A stretch of DNA of 64,000 bases, taken from contig CP054689.1 of assembly GCA_013348725.1 (NCBI GenBank), positions 1,972,501 to 2,036,500 of the forward strand. Reading direction: 5' to 3'. The translations under genes and the position numbers were made by a program. Shown here piece by piece: positions 61,825 to 64,000 of the stretch (position 1 is its first letter; every line of letters starts with the position of its first letter). The notes beneath the pieces are model-generated. The model did no database searches and had not been told where the DNA came from. It worked only from the letters and a program-made list of their open reading frames with translations. The DNA is from Ectothiorhodospiraceae bacterium 2226. Its GTDB lineage: Bacteria > Pseudomonadota > Gammaproteobacteria > GCA-013348725.

Positions 61825-62976
61825 ATGAGCGAGTACCTGCCCGGGCTGGAGGGCGTCCCGGCCACCAAGTCCAACATCTCCTTCATCGACGGAGATGCGG
61901 GTGTCCTCGCTTATCGCGGCTATCCGATCGAACAACTCACCCAGTACAGCAGCTTCGAGGAAGTCGCGCTGCTGCTGCTGGACGGCCAACTGCCGAGCGG
62001 CGCGGAACTGCGTCTGTTCGACCAGGAACTGCGCAAGAACCGTCGGGTGAAGTACAACATCCGGTCGATGATGAAGGCGCTACCGCCGTCGGGGCACCCC
62101 ATGGAGATGCTGCAGACGGCGGTGGCGAGTCTCGGCATGTTCTATCCCGGCAGCGAACGCCTCACCAGCGGCGGGGATCTCGACTACGTGCACGACATGA
62201 CGGTCAAGATCATCGCGCGCATGCCGGTGATCGTCGCCATGTGGGAGCATCTGCGCAACGGTTACGACCCCATCGAACCGCGCGCCGATCTGTCGTATGC
62301 CGAGAACTTTTTGTACATGCTCGACGGTCGGGAGCCGGATCCCTTTCTGGCGCGCGTCCTCGACGTCTGTCTGATCCTGCACGCCGAGCACACCATCAAC
62401 GCCTCCACCTTCGCCGCCCTGGTGGCCGGCTCCACCCTGGCGAGCCCGTACAGCGTGATCGCGGCGGCTATCGCGACCCTCTCCGGGCCGCTGCACGGCG
62501 GCGCCAACGAACGCGTGGTCGAGATGCTGCAGGAGATCGGTGCGCCGGACGCGGTTCCCCGCTGGCTGGACGAGCAACTGGCCGCCAAGCGCAAGATTTG
62601 GGGCTTCGGGCACCGGGAATACAAGGTCAAGGATCCGCGCGCGACCATCCTCCAGGGGCTAATGGAGAAGCTCATCGCCCACCGCGGGGGGAAGGTGAAT
62701 CCGCTGTTCGAGATCGCGCAGCGCCTAGAGCAGGAGGCCGAGGAAAGGCTGGCGGCCAAGGGTGTGTATCCGAACGTCGACTACTACTCAGGGATTCTCT
62801 ACACGGAGATGGGTATCTCGAGCGACCAGTTCACCTCCTTGTTCGCGGTCGCCCGTTGCGCCGGTTGGTTGGCGCATTGGCGCGAGCAGCTCGATGACAA
62901 CCGCATCTTCCGCCCCACCCAGGTGTACACGGGCGAGCCCCACCGCGATTACATACCGCTCGACCAGCGACCCTGA
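61825..62976 (+). CDS. gltA: Citrate synthase, short form
   Basis: The 383-residue enzyme condenses acetyl-CoA and oxaloacetate in the TCA cycle. Catalytic residues are visible: His189 in AEHTINAS, His224 in GPLHGGANE, His263 in FGHREYK and Asp319 in NVDYYSG. It is shorter than the NADH-inhibited hexameric type of enterobacteria (about 427 residues) and resembles dimeric/short forms; 2-methylcitrate synthase is an alternative, but no prp genes are near. The ATG at 61825 follows GGAGAG. Confidence 0.9.
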   Translation: MSEYLPGLEGVPATKSNISFIDGDAGVLAYRGYPIEQLTQYSSFEEVALLLLDGQLPSGAELRLFDQELRKNRRVKYNIRSMMKALPPSGHPMEMLQTAVASLGMFYPGSERLTSGGDLDYVHDMTVKIIARMPVIVAMWEHLRNGYDPIEPRADLSYAENFLYMLDGREPDPFLARVLDVCLILHAEHTINASTFAALVAGSTLASPYSVIAAAIATLSGPLHGGANERVVEMLQEIGAPDAVPRWLDEQLAAKRKIWGFGHREYKVKDPRATILQGLMEKLIAHRGGKVNPLFEIAQRLEQEAEERLAAKGVYPNVDYYSGILYTEMGISSDQFTSLFAVARCAGWLAHWREQLDDNRIFRPTQVYTGEPHRDYIPLDQRP

Positions 62977-62982
62977 TCGGAC

Positions 62983-63000
62983 GGCCGCTCGAACGCGGCC
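62983..63000. terminator. Hairpin between convergent gltA and anmK
   Basis: GGCCGC (62983-62988) and GCGGCC (62995-63000) form a 6-bp stem with a 6-nt loop in the 24-nt gap. It may serve both convergent genes as a terminator, but there is no T tract. Confidence 0.4.
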
Positions 63001-64000
63001 TCAGGGCCAGTACACCCCCCCAAGCACGACGGGCTGTGCCGCGCCGGTGACGCTCGGCAGGTTTCCCGGCCGTCGTGCCAGGCGTTCGCGCGCCAGCCAC
63101 GCAAAGGCCACGGCCTCGACCCACTGAGGGTGCAGCCCCACCGTGGCCGTGGACGCTACCGAGCGCGGCGCAAGTTGCCGTGCCAGGCTGCCCATCAGGG
63201 TGTCGTTCGCGGCGCCGCCCCCGCACACGAACACCTCTTGCGTCTCCGGTGCGTGCGTCTCGATGGCGCGTGCGATGGTGCGCGCTGTCAGTTCGGTGAT
63301 GGTCGCCTGCACATCCTCGGGCGCCAAGGCTTCCCGCCCGTCGAGTACCTCCGTCAGCCAAGCCTCGTCAAAGGTCTCGCGTCCGGTGCTCTTGGGCGGC
63401 GGGGCGGCGAAATAGGGGTGGGCCAGCAGGGCGTCGAGGAGTGGCGTCTGCACTTGCCCGCCAGCTGCATAGCGCCCGTGCGGATCGTACGGCTGCTGCC
63501 AGCTGCGCTGCGCCCAGGCGTCGAGCAACACGTTGCCTGGGCCCGTGTCGAAGCCGAGCACGGCGGCGTCGGGATCGGCGGGCAGCAGCGTGACGTTGGC
63601 CATGCCGCCGATGTTGACCACGGTGCGGGCTCGCCCCGTGGCGCGCCACAGCGCGGCGTGAAATGCGGGTACGAGCGGGGCGCCCTGACCGCCGGCGGCC
63701 ACATCACGCCGGCGCAGGTCGGCCACCACCGGGATGCCGGTGCGGTGACACAGTACGTTGGGGTCGCCGATCTGCAGGGTGTAGCGTTCCTGCGGACAGT
63801 GGCGCAGGGTTTGGCCATGGCTGCCGATGGCGCGCACCGAAGCCGCCGCCACGTTTGCCGCGGCCAGCAGGCCCAGACAGGCCTCGGCAAATCGCTCGGC
63901 CAGGGCGACGTCCGCCGCGGCGCAGCGCGCCAGCTCGTCGGGCCCCGGGACCATCAATGCCTTCAGGTCAGGGCGCAGATCGTCCAGCGGCACGCGATGC
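63001..64000 (-). CDS. anmK: Anhydro-N-acetylmuramic acid kinase (5' end off the window)
   Basis: The visible 333 residues are the C-terminal nine-tenths of AnmK: IGSHGQTLRHCPQ, VVNIGGMANVTLL, GFDTGPGNVLLDAW and VCGGGAANDTLM all match. The frame is still open at base 64000, so the N-terminal GLMSGTS segment is beyond the window; the GTG inside is not a start. AnmK phosphorylates and opens anhydroMurNAc in cell-wall recycling. It converges with gltA. Confidence 0.95.
   Translation of the reverse strand, partial: HRVPLDDLRPDLKALMVPGPDELARCAAADVALAERFAEACLGLLAAANVAAASVRAIGSHGQTLRHCPQERYTLQIGDPNVLCHRTGIPVVADLRRRDVAAGGQGAPLVPAFHAALWRATGRARTVVNIGGMANVTLLPADPDAAVLGFDTGPGNVLLDAWAQRSWQQPYDPHGRYAAGGQVQTPLLDALLAHPYFAAPPPKSTGRETFDEAWLTEVLDGREALAPEDVQATITELTARTIARAIETHAPETQEVFVCGGGAANDTLMGSLARQLAPRSVASTATVGLHPQWVEAVAFAWLARERLARRPGNLPSVTGAAQPVVLGGVYWP

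Overview
The window is GC-rich, gene-dense chromosomal DNA. It most likely comes from a sulfur-oxidising gammaproteobacterium, perhaps a relative of the Chromatiales or Ectothiorhodospiraceae. The main evidence is a reverse-type dissimilatory sulfite reductase operon, dsrABEFHCMKLJ, on the minus strand at the left end. The DsrEFH sulfur-transfer proteins and DsrL mark it as an oxidising system. The erpA, arfB, argC and hemJ genes fit a gammaproteobacterium. The exact genus cannot be read from the sequence. I see no rRNA, tRNA, insertion sequence, prophage or CRISPR array.

Layout, 1-11400: the dsr operon runs leftward and off the window inside dsrJ. Diverging from it is a compact four-gene unit: a TauD-like Fe(II)/2-oxoglutarate dioxygenase, an orphan Cas6 of the Cmx6 (I-MYXAN) family, a DsrC paralogue lacking both redox cysteines (RspA type), and a 67-residue helical protein. 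A CRISPR-RNA endonuclease with no array, wired to sulfur metabolism genes, is the best candidate here for an undescribed system.

11500-19300: a secreted HExxH protease/beta-propeller/outer-membrane-barrel protein, a zinc-ribbon peptidase coupled to msrB, arfB behind a structured leader, then an orphan periplasmic phosphonate-type binding protein paired with a membrane diguanylate cyclase. The cyclase gene is followed by a decayed EAL domain, so an ancestral GGDEF-EAL protein has lost its phosphodiesterase half.

19200-29000: a translationally coupled minus-strand glycan operon. It holds two sugar-nucleotide epimerases (one fused to a clan-A glycosidase-like domain), a B12-binding radical SAM enzyme, a GT4 glycosyltransferase, three tandem CgeB-like glycosyltransferases and an SDR. 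It probably makes an unusual surface or soluble glycan.

29100-53800: a 1409-residue PAS/GAF hybrid kinase; an acyl-ligase/carrier/acyltransferase fusion with an MFS transporter, resembling Aas-LplT lysophospholipid repair; a FAD-Rieske protein overlapping an atypical cis-prenyltransferase; pyruvyltransferase, FAD oxidoreductase and stress-type genes; a signalling block (MetOD1 protein, PAS-GGDEF-EAL protein, second hybrid kinase); and a nuclease/phosphatase with a phospholipase D-VTT membrane protein.

53870-64000: a Fur-type promoter drives a TonB-dependent receptor, followed by exbB-exbD-tonB, which together form an iron-uptake system. Then come tlpA-hemJ (minus strand), argC, a DUF6776 protein, a bactofilin, erpA with its own promoter, a short-form citrate synthase and a 5'-truncated anmK. 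Iron supply, Fe-S insertion (ErpA) and haem synthesis (HemJ) all serve the iron-sulfur- and haem-rich Dsr proteins, but a direct regulatory link is not shown.
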